Source: an uncultured Muribaculaceae bacterium
GTDB taxonomy: Bacteria > Bacteroidota > Bacteroidia > Bacteroidales > Muribaculaceae
Assembly (NCBI GenBank): GCA_910586175.1
Contig: CAJUIJ010000010.1
Location: 3,781-28,196, forward strand
DNA: 24,416 nt
Direction: 5' to 3'
The translations under genes and the position numbers were made by a program. Under the pieces are notes generated by a model. That model made no database searches. It saw only the letters and a list, made by a program, of their open reading frames with translations, and was not told the origin of the DNA. This document shows positions 23,401-24,416 of this stretch, piece by piece; position 1 is the stretch's first letter; the number at the start of each line of letters is the position of its first letter.

Positions 23401-24407
23401 GGCACCGAGAATATCGTACCCTCCAATACCGTAGCACCCGTGAATACACCTGCACGAGCAACCATCTTCCCGAATGTCCCGCTTATCAGCCCCCTGACAA
23501 GCTTATCACTGACATTACCGGACACCGGATGCAACCAACCGATACCCACACCGCCCATCACGGCACCACGTACCATCTGCTTGCCTATCGACTCCAACGA
23601 ATAGCCCTCATTCTTGCCCATAAGCTGAGTGCGGATATCATCATTCTCGCCACCGGCCACCACATGACCGCCATGCATGAACTGATTCTTAGCTTCATTC
23701 AAACCCTCGAACAAAGCGAAATTGGTACCACCTCCCGACACACCTGCAACCAACGAACCCTTAAGGCTCGCCCCGAACTGACGCGCGGCAGCCTTGCGTG
23801 CAAGCGACGATGCCCCCTTGCCGGCAATACGTTTGCCCACAAGGTTAACCACGGCCTTCGAAGCACCGCCACCCACGCTGCCGCTCACCCAAGTCACAGG
23901 ATCCAATGTCATACCGCCCACCATACCTGCAAGGTCAAGCACTCCATGCTCACTGCCATACTCTGCCATAGCAGCTTCCGAAGCCGCCATGTCGCCGCTG
24001 TGTCCGGTCACAGCCCTCGCCAAGCCCTTGGTCAGCTGCACCGCAGTGTTGGCAGATGCAATCTTGCGTGCAAAAAACTCCAGCTTACCCTTAGGCAAAT
24101 TCTGCTTCTTAGCATACTCAAACATATGTATATCCGACTGCTCACGCGCAAGAGCCTCAGCCTCCTTATCAAGCTGACGCGACACCATAGCATTCAATGC
24201 AACTTTACTGTAACCCTTACCGGCAGCGCCAGCCTCAAATGCTTCAATCAATTCCGCGTCGCGCCCGATCTCCATCAGATACCGCTTGCAGTCCGCTATA
24301 TAAGACTTCTGGCCGGACTCACCCAAGTTCGCCCAATGGTCATCCATAAGACGGTTCAAATCGAACTCCCGCATACGCGACACCTCCGTAAGCCCGGCCC
24401 TCGGCAT
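8406..24407 (-). CDS. Giant polyvalent virion protein (modular; likely ejected with DNA)
   Basis: A single frame of 5,333 codons runs from the ATG at 24407 to the stop at 8406; it is also open for the last nine bases of the window, so the true start may be upstream (the Met at residue 12, MREFDLNRLM, is another candidate). The chain alternates folded modules with low-complexity linkers. In order: Gly/Ala-rich hydrophobic region (135-360); kinase-like domain (1075-1220); coiled coil (about 1260-1385); BECR-like module (1395-1545); helical segment and Gly-rich linker (1600-1875); paired beta modules (1886-2036); HExxxH module (2085-2245); strand-strand-helix repeats (about 2710-2936); LPD1-type zincin (2950-3145); LPD3-like module (3250-3442); second HExxxH module (3610-3818); MuF-C-like module (3850-4040); coiled coil (4225-4400); LPD38-like C-terminal region. 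This matches the polyvalent protein class of phages and conjugative elements, thought to enter the host with the DNA and act against host defences or functions. Which activities are real here is inference. No frameshift is seen over 16 kb. Confidence 0.92.
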   Translation of the reverse strand: MPRAGLTEVSRMREFDLNRLMDDHWANLGESGQKSYIADCKRYLMEIGRDAELIEAFEAGAAGKGYSKVALNAMVSRQLDKEAEALAREQSDIHMFEYAKKQNLPKGKLEFFARKIASANTAVQLTKGLARAVTGHSGDMAASEAAMAEYGSEHGVLDLAGMVGGMTLDPVTWVSGSVGGGASKAVVNLVGKRIAGKGASSLARKAAARQFGASLKGSLVAGVSGGGTNFALFEGLNEAKNQFMHGGHVVAGGENDDIRTQLMGKNEGYSLESIGKQMVRGAVMGGVGIGWLHPVSGNVSDKLVRGLISGTFGKMVARAGVFTGATVLEGTIFSVPEWLEGERDKWDVWKDNMAMMAAFKFKPAAKAVGYVAREAGSEAVYSAAKRLGKIGSTPQGRASMETRLRTWLDRPSMPMSLTADERKELRDGGYDFSYLLHGVESEAQLREHGASNAGKGLADSDGADNGRDTRGAELTKELQRLVDDGSISESARAKMYYYATGNFLPVSTIGYGESVENGDGTYTVRSYGENGVVTSRTFKSERAARLELGRVERQAEMNQVSVGEQNVLAEERDKRLEGAMRKVAAKKGMSITSFANLLDGPEDASKDTAEAKEVRKQIWREISEELKGMPLPRLNRVEEIRHGVEVKCGAQVYDALSKEPERRSERERRVVSEYIRELQHVEDVEERAVAGGADNAEVAESEVRPMGKARARIGIEYADVEVLSGDVVLDASGGIDRDKSSKTVVVRDLRDGRKLTVETKKLSGYSPAEKMEGKESEETVAAAGKESLSADPATSVDVSDEAPGMASGVSPGASSGDAVKTGGADGGEFLGQPVAEGVALHGSIRLPLGEGGEDVVCTLTGTVADSAERAAELSHETGQRIDVGDVEVYVSGSDGMVFVKPEFLREKGSDFRPSRQYLEAVAQRQAAGDDSRSALAHPQNRDAIESGGGRENRDAAGESKSEKNGEEVSESDGKGLTLQEIEKTQADGNGPEQNNDESAESSGDDGGSVAGDSAGGVASNRDRGHIRVYEEGLEASYNEHSGDGERARRNTEGERLIGIAKEQGEFKDKDEIDSLGERKDKRGGESEVFIDRENGKVYKVKDPYAKSPMKGNVQPEDAVFEHLVHNKYFPETAYGFEGVSEELGDVRIVLSQDYVEAVDKATDEQVAAALAEKGLYPEGKYRYGNDEVSVTDVTGDNALVGADGKVYFIDPIIDFKKPVREILGDKPVREKESALSRIPVDRKGKPDFAAAESAELGFEGMVEMYGDGAAELAESAAQRKEAALKKERAAKVKPPKLGDDATDADYLDAEAEGLRQKKERVAALEEDARRWRAIADVPKSRAEAEKAAVEKAEAEKAEVGRRANEEAQARRRASARKIMVKRVTAEEYAGPKLSDEKDYYGKPLVLSKNGTVDFGVIDYESGLTEAPIRLSLGENRKDSEGKNHGYGLLHIEAGHGEQIRNAGYSSVEEFVEDVAKNYTDIREGAKIGDNQTYLLEVSDEHNNTLFIQMSRDGSYWNVNSAGIFKKKYSRRKPKVYDRPAVSNGKGTDTIEVNSGHTKGATAPAGNSSETSEYKDNIKNSEKQAEFEKAAAEELADREAKAKLDKLVRHVFDEVKDVPEALERLEQTSIPEDIYEVAAMVLSRYKLLARSNDGSKGVMADTGIGEGERKRLFRMFMPKEKGGKSLGWLAGDAMKELCEQYGIHYDNQDAHNALIEMLQNAKVPSDIYNYIVNNRIEEARKIAGDYHNYIAGLEDAWCQETFGMSREEYMEMREVQEEEARKALEDLDYDEYNAILAEEKLREEEYEQRRFEQVDPSAEGEGSGGGGTLLPDQGTDKQGGGGGIAQEPGGGSVAVGEGVGDAQGLPEGSSGRGSLSKESGEGDGPKYRGGDAELAHGARLAVHHEGDEWWVDVPGYEGRATSRKDMMDSLRARFPQYGFVPTLDGKGVVVNHPDKPVANGSDVVLSHGQELRVEPAGEPRAGYDGKPHYTQCTHPLLPGRVFDGVYELAGALEASFPGWRAEAWPDGRISMWHVQDLDRGRAEKTASAGRGVGSRGFERGRMLANAIGRTHSMAQRLGLPVDYVMSEELPEGELRGKKGWYDPKTGRITVVVDNHGGEGGDLLRTLLHEGVGHRGLRAMFGEHFDDFLDAVYENGDDYVHSRIDEYMRGEGGDRRRATEEYLATLAEDNHVSQPWIRRVCKLFFEMLDSVGLLRVAKGVTLSDADLRYLLWRSHQNLVREAAREDVSVRDAEMQRKLGLDRPDIAGDMESAGGDVKLPGSHVESIASEPSLFDAEQSSLFAPEDFGISESKVVKGDASDGMASGGRPSASHSTKADGKALAGASDGNGKGDGMARARISELARGDNEGPLDYAARVSAEYEAALDSERDAEIRADVERMELDLAERVPEDPDEVRGEIGELQSMWEELAFRHGEEPHNEEVRELMGAIETAIATRKRIDFVLAEGGGSASEEASRSALTQPQNRDATGGGNIMPSSEVNKTDGVGKDGVGKEGVGGSGSKAGGSGGIDDWGEEIYGARKNALRDLSKQLSGVTAADLVANPVSKVFKPKDWVKLAAKGEITAEDARVLEAMTRLILRDKKPSGLSRNRYASRRREEEIKAWAERTAKLMDGLRRYAEAGTAEDRAAALESMDMRDMEAMRDRRAQVLEWNPDRKDGGHYEPNELETVIDIMDGMDVPATPFGKAKLPSIGVDSFGSRFEVSLDGKYKRSFGSYEEALAYSVKLAKVSRGDMDVEYMPEDFVPYVTSYKEKELDTWSVMYLTGRRGDFAFKDGLSEAEATKLKANLEKKGVACNMRHEKVNEPTGWKLRVRDPLSGERYEIEGCPEFADKSEASAWLDANIGDIQEKANAAVSSAYAPKEKVERHLNLEIGYDRESGTYDVWLPLKKKTAYGNMLTFARGFATRKEAAEWIERNRAEIDAWDAARKEARRNFRYFTPGNVREGRDWRSGKDVSEREVGETFGFRGVQFGNWTNQRDRQQAVNEAYDALMDLADVLGVSPKAIGLGGELGLAFGARGSGNANAHYERDNVVINLTKTRGAGSLAHEWWHALDNYYSRRGGIKTGMMTDGASAEIRAEMGRAFRGLVEAISGSDYDARSRDMGSYWGSPVEETARLFAEWVHMKLKDMGRRNSFLSNGLESSDAERWQQMTYGLYKQRMKMVNADIARANEKLKDGEKKPELEVMSFEQWQKERESLADYPYPTEAELRERFNEPMQRLVDTMEEKSEGDGSVVLYRLGDPRETFAERQKKAVENRGTVMRGLNEAEVEVIEVPRHGYRGTAVEAKNQAVKDAKQRFDGKVFTYNNNGIRFEYTISGSSLDKTMSRSSIQNSANMGVHIAVLNSIDKVIGASIEVEEHPDYIKDNNGQRKITNDINPELLIHRFVGAVKIDGRLYSVRTVIKEYRNTRSQANYYTYEVSDVRIEAQPSKESRTSAGVPKSETPSLASAKVTKESDTSNRQSLNFDDESGSSEEAINIEVSEGKPSDTSTGSGRLPKESPGRTANLEKESEISKQNLEKSLVEGDKKDVRAKVRVADLINDLGKTYDSGKKILEESRKADAEVASRSALTRPQNRDAASEDMHRDVNAEGSPSESLEGRRARAEELSDRFGVGVEVVSSLEELRESEFYKGLSRSERRALERRKGAYDPRTGRVIVLAHNHRDADDVSETVFHEVVAHKGLRELVGKERFSEFCDEVYGHLRKGLRKEVGGMATRLFMDSLGTEGAMTIDEARRVAVDELFGRLAEKGFEDFTAEERGVWGKLKQSVLNAINRFLGTMGLPKWVRLGDNELRYILWRSHENLREGDYVDKARDIAKREELGLGDGLRYSETKEERQLREVNDRFNQHLDKLAKGEMANGELKLGRPGETLRNAGIDGEGIYLQWNVLQKKMNPNYKHNHPFLPEDVKNLPEAINNPIAVFESTGHGDFNILVDLEKDGKNFIVSLEARRKATRGGEIEIEDVVTLYPKEEKGIIYWINRGLGKVYDKEKALQWLRTCETHNRHSANEELRDAAKIIENFENPKDSEGKIRFRDGDDVEGGVSENALAGFDERKLGLRERITNAEILLSILNEGNVSYRKAAVESIRKNLGTLRSAMAAQKRFDRVTVKQVTDLAQVLIKNGYMDGLRGREVRDLLTAVRNATGKDDISAQVHRVMEIMVDSQLREGENLLHKVLKIKAQKVDKDGIVKQGAVDADTADMLHTYKLWRTSDIEKIDAEIAAVSHELAKLKEERKEREEAAKSQRKGAASEEETSEKGNVEKKSVAEENLEKELEGLMHAFFHADKIVRLEKEEARMRREMREADESYTRGDMTLEKRREFKKNAKEAIWENKIARIEAYAEEAARIGEMTERGRERALAFREAERERVGRIRHMANSDMEGRSERIHNKKAQKLKQWMVNNTFSRFIFAPLSSFDMMLRTFGKRSVDGEGYLWNHFMGGWKASRDKEISGHMAKMEELDVFVKSLTGDKRARWSNLIKLARNKGCEVDFLDGKEKRTEELTQGNLMYIYMANKMVDGKMKLRKMGIGESDVERISEVLDPNLKKAADWLQEEFLPKTREEYNETHKRMFGTSMDDIENYFPLRILGDSLQEKGGVDDSDSIKISNGAGATKTGAINRRTVNARPLDILNSDATHIILDHIEEMEHWNAFAEWGRDVNTLLSDTNFRAKVKNMTTMYGAGDSLWKEFKDCCRLAAGTYRPEVDAVNRGLMNIAKGATGSAVAGRLYTAMKQLTSWPAYIGECNPFDLAKSTATSWKSLSWAMENVPMIRERWKSRVAGDPRLSKLGTDWKLWEKKIPKFISQYGMLPNAAVDVWTVAVGAKAMYDTALRRYKKEGYSKEEAHRRAIEKAETYNETQQSDEGAYLSPMQRGGNYLSNLFTIFRNSPFSYTRKTARAARNLGKYGRKGEWERDLEFERKKILRDLGYQGLEDAPQEAIAKAGEAAKKRMVRQLVTDMVNLSVFGLGLSYVWNLGGSAWYLLFGEDGKKKDEMWYDAAIRLLTAPVEGLTGGDMISNVAASLIKGESLRGKTGKSLPFEEELSDIIAELTSEDGMKVPEGINHLVNLAAMTGLGINPRTIEEMVMGIWDGCHGDLGLANGVAITIGRFMNVAPSQLKNMYIDEVGLTGEEASKMSPKEIAELYAARQIARERFITFKWDDEEALARYEKIADKRIKERMESFTPEDLETRFEEADERYTSIRRSQTEARKILDEDNDYMSYGRAMAGIQREAGDDWHRLELYGQLDRELTKTTKAYLKTRDSGEAQELRKRIDDIKERISRLPDMPVEEAMMESLKIKGERQVESAWENMLKRSAMAEAGWEW
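9258..11195 (-). other. Domain: LPD38-like C-terminal region with membrane segment
   Basis: Residues about 4405-5050 of the giant protein. FIFAPLSSFDMMLRTFG, YLSNLFTIFRNSPFSYTRKTAR and a hydrophobic stretch at about 4966-4992 (VFGLGLSYVWNLGGSAWYLL) resemble the C-terminal domain (LPD38) shared by many large polyvalent virion proteins. It is the likely packaging or membrane-contact end. A charged helical tail of about 280 residues follows. Confidence 0.5.
12288..12860 (-). other. Domain: MuF-C-like (BECR-type) module
   Basis: Residues about 3850-4040 of the giant protein. GRPGETLRNAGIDGEGIYL, LPEAINNPIAVFES, FNILVDLEKDGKNFIVSLE, IIYWINRGLGKVYDKEKAL and the end AAKIIENFENPKD follow the pattern of the phage MuF C-terminal domain family, commonly carried by virion proteins and predicted to have a toxin-like nuclease fold. 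The identification rests on the order of motifs. Confidence 0.55.
12294..12325 (+). promoter_or_regulatory. Antisense promoter-like site, perfect Bacteroidetes consensus
   Basis: TTTG (12294-12297), 20 bases, TATCTTTG (12318-12325) match the consensus exactly, opposite the 3' end of the MuF-C-like module. A 9-base perfect inverted repeat (12336-12344 with 12389-12397) with an inner 6-base one (12353-12358 with 12383-12388) follows at once, then a T-rich stretch. Confidence 0.35.
12954..13580 (-). other. Domain: metallopeptidase-like module 2 (HExxxH)
   Basis: Residues about 3610-3818 of the giant protein. YDPRTGRVIVLAHNH leads into VFHEVVAHKGLRELVG (H3688, E3689, H3693), then VAVDELFGRLAEKG as a possible third ligand, and ends in LRYILWRSHENLR. 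It is clearly a paralogue of the module at residues 2085-2245, including the same C-terminal LRYxLWRSHxNL signature, but diverged between these marks. Confidence 0.55.
13633..13674. repeat. Dispersed linker repeat, copy 1
   Basis: This roughly 42-base unit matches the copy at 16954-16995 at 40 of 42 positions. In the giant protein it encodes ASRSALTRPQNRDA (residues about 3579-3592), just before the second HExxxH module. It has conserved ends GCATCGCGGTTTTGGGG and AGCGCAGAGCGCGAA on the plus strand. Confidence 0.85.
13822..13852 (+). promoter_or_regulatory. Antisense promoter-like site, perfect Bacteroidetes consensus
   Basis: TTTG (13822-13825), 19 bases, TAAATTTG (13845-13852) match TTTG-N19-21-TAnnTTTG exactly on the strand opposite the giant gene. 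Transcription would start near 13859 and run through the inverted repeats at 13882-13930 towards the LPD3-like module. The region is A/T-rich, which raises the chance of accidental matches. Confidence 0.35.
13895..13930. repeat. Perfect 13-base inverted repeat in coding sequence
   Basis: TCGAAGTGTCTGA (13895-13907) and TCAGACACTTCGA (13918-13930) are exact reverse complements around a 10-base spacer. They lie in the Ser/Glu-rich linker of the giant protein (IEVSEGKPSDTST). A second hairpin, CGACCG-CTAC-CGGTCG, lies just before at 13882-13897 and shares the bases 13895-13897. Confidence 0.8.
13986..14017 (+). promoter_or_regulatory. Antisense promoter-like site, near consensus
   Basis: ATTG (13986-13989), 20 bases, TACCTTTG (14010-14017). 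The sequence TCAGATTCTTTT that precedes the -7 box is shared with the site 165 bases to the left, so the two may be related by duplication. Confidence 0.25.
14082..14660 (-). other. Domain: LPD3-like module
   Basis: Residues about 3250-3442 of the giant protein. RHGYRGTAVEAKNQAVKDA, FTYNNNGIRFEYTISG, a central helix (MGVHIAVLNSIDKVI) and a last sheet GRLYSVRTVIKEY and YYTYEVSDVRI resemble the LPD3 group of polyvalent proteins, which is related in layout to BECR-type nucleases. DNA in this part falls to about one third GC (20 of 60 bases at 14221-14280). Confidence 0.45.
14973..15560 (-). other. Domain: LPD1-type region with zincin motif
   Basis: Residues about 2950-3145 of the giant protein. 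FGFRGVQFGNWTNQRDRQ, GLGGELGLAFGARGSGNA, HYERDNVVINLTK and GAGSLAHEWWHALDNY follow the pattern of large polyvalent-protein-associated domain 1. HEWWH (H3062, E3063, H3066) with E3127/E3128 (SPVEETARLFAEW) makes a complete zincin-type site. This is the clearest of the three metallopeptidase-like sites. Confidence 0.7.
16870..16910. repeat. 15-base in-frame tandem repeat
   Basis: Units GACACCCTCCTTGCC, GACACCATCCTTGCC and a partial GACACCATCCG lie head to tail. They encode a GVGK(D/E) repeat in a linker of the giant protein (residues about 2500-2513). The unit length of 15 keeps the frame when copy number changes. Confidence 0.8.
16954..16995. repeat. Dispersed linker repeat, copy 2
   Basis: This copy encodes ASRSALTQPQNRDA (residues about 2472-2485) and is followed in the protein by a Gly/Lys repeat linker and then the segment leading to LPD1. 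It differs from copy 1 at only two adjacent bases. Confidence 0.85.
17673..18155 (-). other. Domain: metallopeptidase-like module 1 (HExxxH)
   Basis: Residues about 2085-2245 of the giant protein. YDPKTGRITVVVDNH leads into LLHEGVGHRGLR (H2127, E2128, H2132), with a possible third ligand at E2178/E2179 (ATEEYLATLAE), and ends in LRYLLWRSHQNLV. The two histidines are five residues apart rather than the four of classical HExxH zincins. The second copy in this protein has the same spacing, so it is a family trait and not an error. Confidence 0.55.
18785..18994 (-). CDS. Overprinted small ORF in +1 frame of the giant gene (69 residues)
   Basis: This frame starts at the ATG at 18994, preceded by TAAGGGAAGAAGAAT: an in-frame stop followed by a purine-rich stretch that could serve as a ribosome-binding site. 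It is in the same +1 frame as the other overprinted ORF and of equal length. The product is a plausible basic helical protein (MNNEDLSKLTPQQKAREAAEA, then LISKEAVEASRKSRAAAVS, ending AYLKAHPDEEV). Over the same bases the giant protein is a Gly-rich linker (residues about 1805-1875, with GSGGGG, QGGGGG and EPGGGS). No family is recognised. A small DNA- or protein-binding factor would fit the composition, but this is a guess. Confidence 0.4.
   Translation of the reverse strand: MNNEDLSKLTPQQKAREAAEAVRFCLTKGLISKEAVEASRKSRAAAVSLSARALVMRRAYLKAHPDEEV
19658..19689 (+). promoter_or_regulatory. Antisense promoter-like site, near consensus
   Basis: CTTG (19658-19661), 20 bases, TATCTTTG (19682-19689), on the strand opposite the giant gene, just past the 3' end of the BECR-like module. 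Only the first base of the -33 box differs from consensus. No strong hairpin follows. Confidence 0.25.
19773..20225 (-). other. Domain: BECR/RelE-like toxin module candidate
   Basis: Residues about 1395-1545 of the giant protein. The module has GYGLLHIEAGHGEQI (H1450, H1455), SVEEFVEDVAKNY, TYLLEVSDEHNNTLFIQM and SYWNVNSAGIFKKKYS, ending in a basic strand. The order helix with histidines, helix, then an antiparallel sheet with a basic end is what I expect of the phage Barnase-EndoU-ColicinE5/D-RelE-like (PBECR) nucleases of polyvalent proteins. The assignment is by pattern only. It is A/T-richer than its surroundings. Confidence 0.45.
20748..21185 (-). other. Domain: kinase-like fold of polyvalent proteins
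   Basis: Residues about 1075-1220 of the giant protein. ESEVFIDRENGKVYKVKD gives a first beta sheet with K1099 in the place of the ATP-binding lysine. FPETAYGFEGV and VRIVLSQDYV form the hinge region. DVTGDNALV (D1192, N1197) followed by GKVYFIDP (D1210) resembles the catalytic-loop and metal-binding (DFG-type) positions. This agrees with the protein kinase family described from polyvalent proteins. The domain is small, so activity is not certain. Confidence 0.6.
21239..21448 (-). CDS. Overprinted small ORF in +1 frame of the giant gene (69 residues)
   Basis: This ATG-to-stop frame lies wholly inside the giant gene, in its +1 frame. An in-frame TAG stands five codons before the ATG, so it cannot be reached by frameshifting from upstream and would need its own initiation. 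The product has normal, non-repetitive composition with three Trp and seven Met (GMTAAQWLETQPEAW, IYECMRRGWKLHIMNI). The giant protein is low-complexity over the first half of the same stretch (Asp/Ser/Gly-rich, residues about 987-1030). This inversion of quality is the mark of overprinting. No family is recognised. It could also be chance; the A-rich leader TAGAAAAAACTC is compatible with Bacteroidetes initiation. Confidence 0.35.
   Translation of the reverse strand: METDLNKIMMSQRSHPGMTAAQWLETQPEAWRAIETEAIYECMRRGWKLHIMNIQAMARELGGTRKGKD
21580..21618. repeat. Dispersed linker repeat, copy 3
   Basis: This copy encodes SRSALAHPQNRDA (residues about 931-943) before the kinase-like module. The match to the other copies stops after AGCGCGAA. 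A shorter partial copy, GCATCGCGGTTTT, lies at 21544-21556 and gives a second ENRDA in the protein. Confidence 0.8.
23328..24005 (-). other. Domain: Gly/Ala-rich hydrophobic N-terminal region
   Basis: Residues about 135-360 of the giant protein contain repeated small-residue hydrophobic helices: LDLAGMVGGMTLDPVTW, VGGGASKAVVNLVGKRIAG, LKGSLVAGVSGGGTNFALF and MVRGAVMGGVGIGWLHP. Similar Gly-rich amphipathic stretches are known in internal virion proteins that insert into the host envelope during DNA ejection. A membrane-channel role is inferred. Confidence 0.5.
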
Positions 24408-24416
24408 AGCCGAAGC

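Overview
The window looks like the packaging and head region of a tailed double-stranded DNA phage or prophage of a Bacteroidales host. The evidence is a complete capsid set (large terminase, portal, scaffold-like protein, major capsid protein, two small head genes, the start of a fibre-like protein), a giant virion-type polyvalent protein built of modules known from Bacteroidetes phages, A/T-rich leader regions without strong Shine-Dalgarno sequences, and promoter-like sites of the Bacteroidetes form TTTG-N19-21-TAnnTTTG. Bulk GC is a little over 50 percent by eye, which would suit a moderately GC-rich gut Bacteroidales, but the host cannot be fixed from this sequence. No integrase, replication gene, tRNA, rRNA or CRISPR array is present, so temperate or lytic lifestyle cannot be judged.

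Layout from left to right: 1-284 start of a fibre/head-decoration-like gene (minus, runs off the edge); 281-919 and 924-1397 small head/connector-type genes (minus); 1474-2982 major capsid protein (minus); 3016-3765 scaffold-like protein (minus); 3766-3887 divergent promoter region; 3888-4328 small gene with an internal duplication (plus), overlapping 4291-6450 large terminase (plus); 6482-8371 portal (minus); 8406-24407 one uninterrupted reading frame of at least 5,333 codons (minus), still open at the right edge. There is no gene-free stretch over 300 bases.

The two packaging genes point against everything else, so minus-strand transcription is split into two units. The upstream unit (giant protein then portal) appears to end at an intrinsic terminator that sits inside the last codons of the convergent terminase gene. 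The downstream unit (scaffold, capsid, head genes, fibre) would restart from a promoter near 3804-3811.

The giant protein fits the class described as phage polyvalent proteins: very long chains packaged in the virion and ejected with the DNA. In order from the N terminus I see a Gly/Ala-rich hydrophobic region, a polyvalent-protein kinase-like domain, a coiled coil, a first BECR/toxin-like module, a Gly-rich linker, paired small beta domains, a metallopeptidase-like module (HExxxH), strand-strand-helix repeats, an LPD1-type domain with an HEWWH zincin motif, an LPD3-like module, a second HExxxH module, a MuF-C-like module, a long coiled coil, and an LPD38-like C-terminal region with a membrane segment.

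The parts most worth a second look are: (i) two 69-codon open frames overprinted in the +1 frame of low-complexity linkers; (ii) a nearly identical 40-base repeat found at three linkers; (iii) the three toxin-like modules being clearly more A/T-rich than the rest and each having a promoter-like sequence on the opposite strand at its 3' side, two of them followed by strong inverted repeats; (iv) the terminator inside the terminase gene; (v) a long hairpin just after the capsid gene. All functional statements come from reading the sequence and from family knowledge; no search was run.
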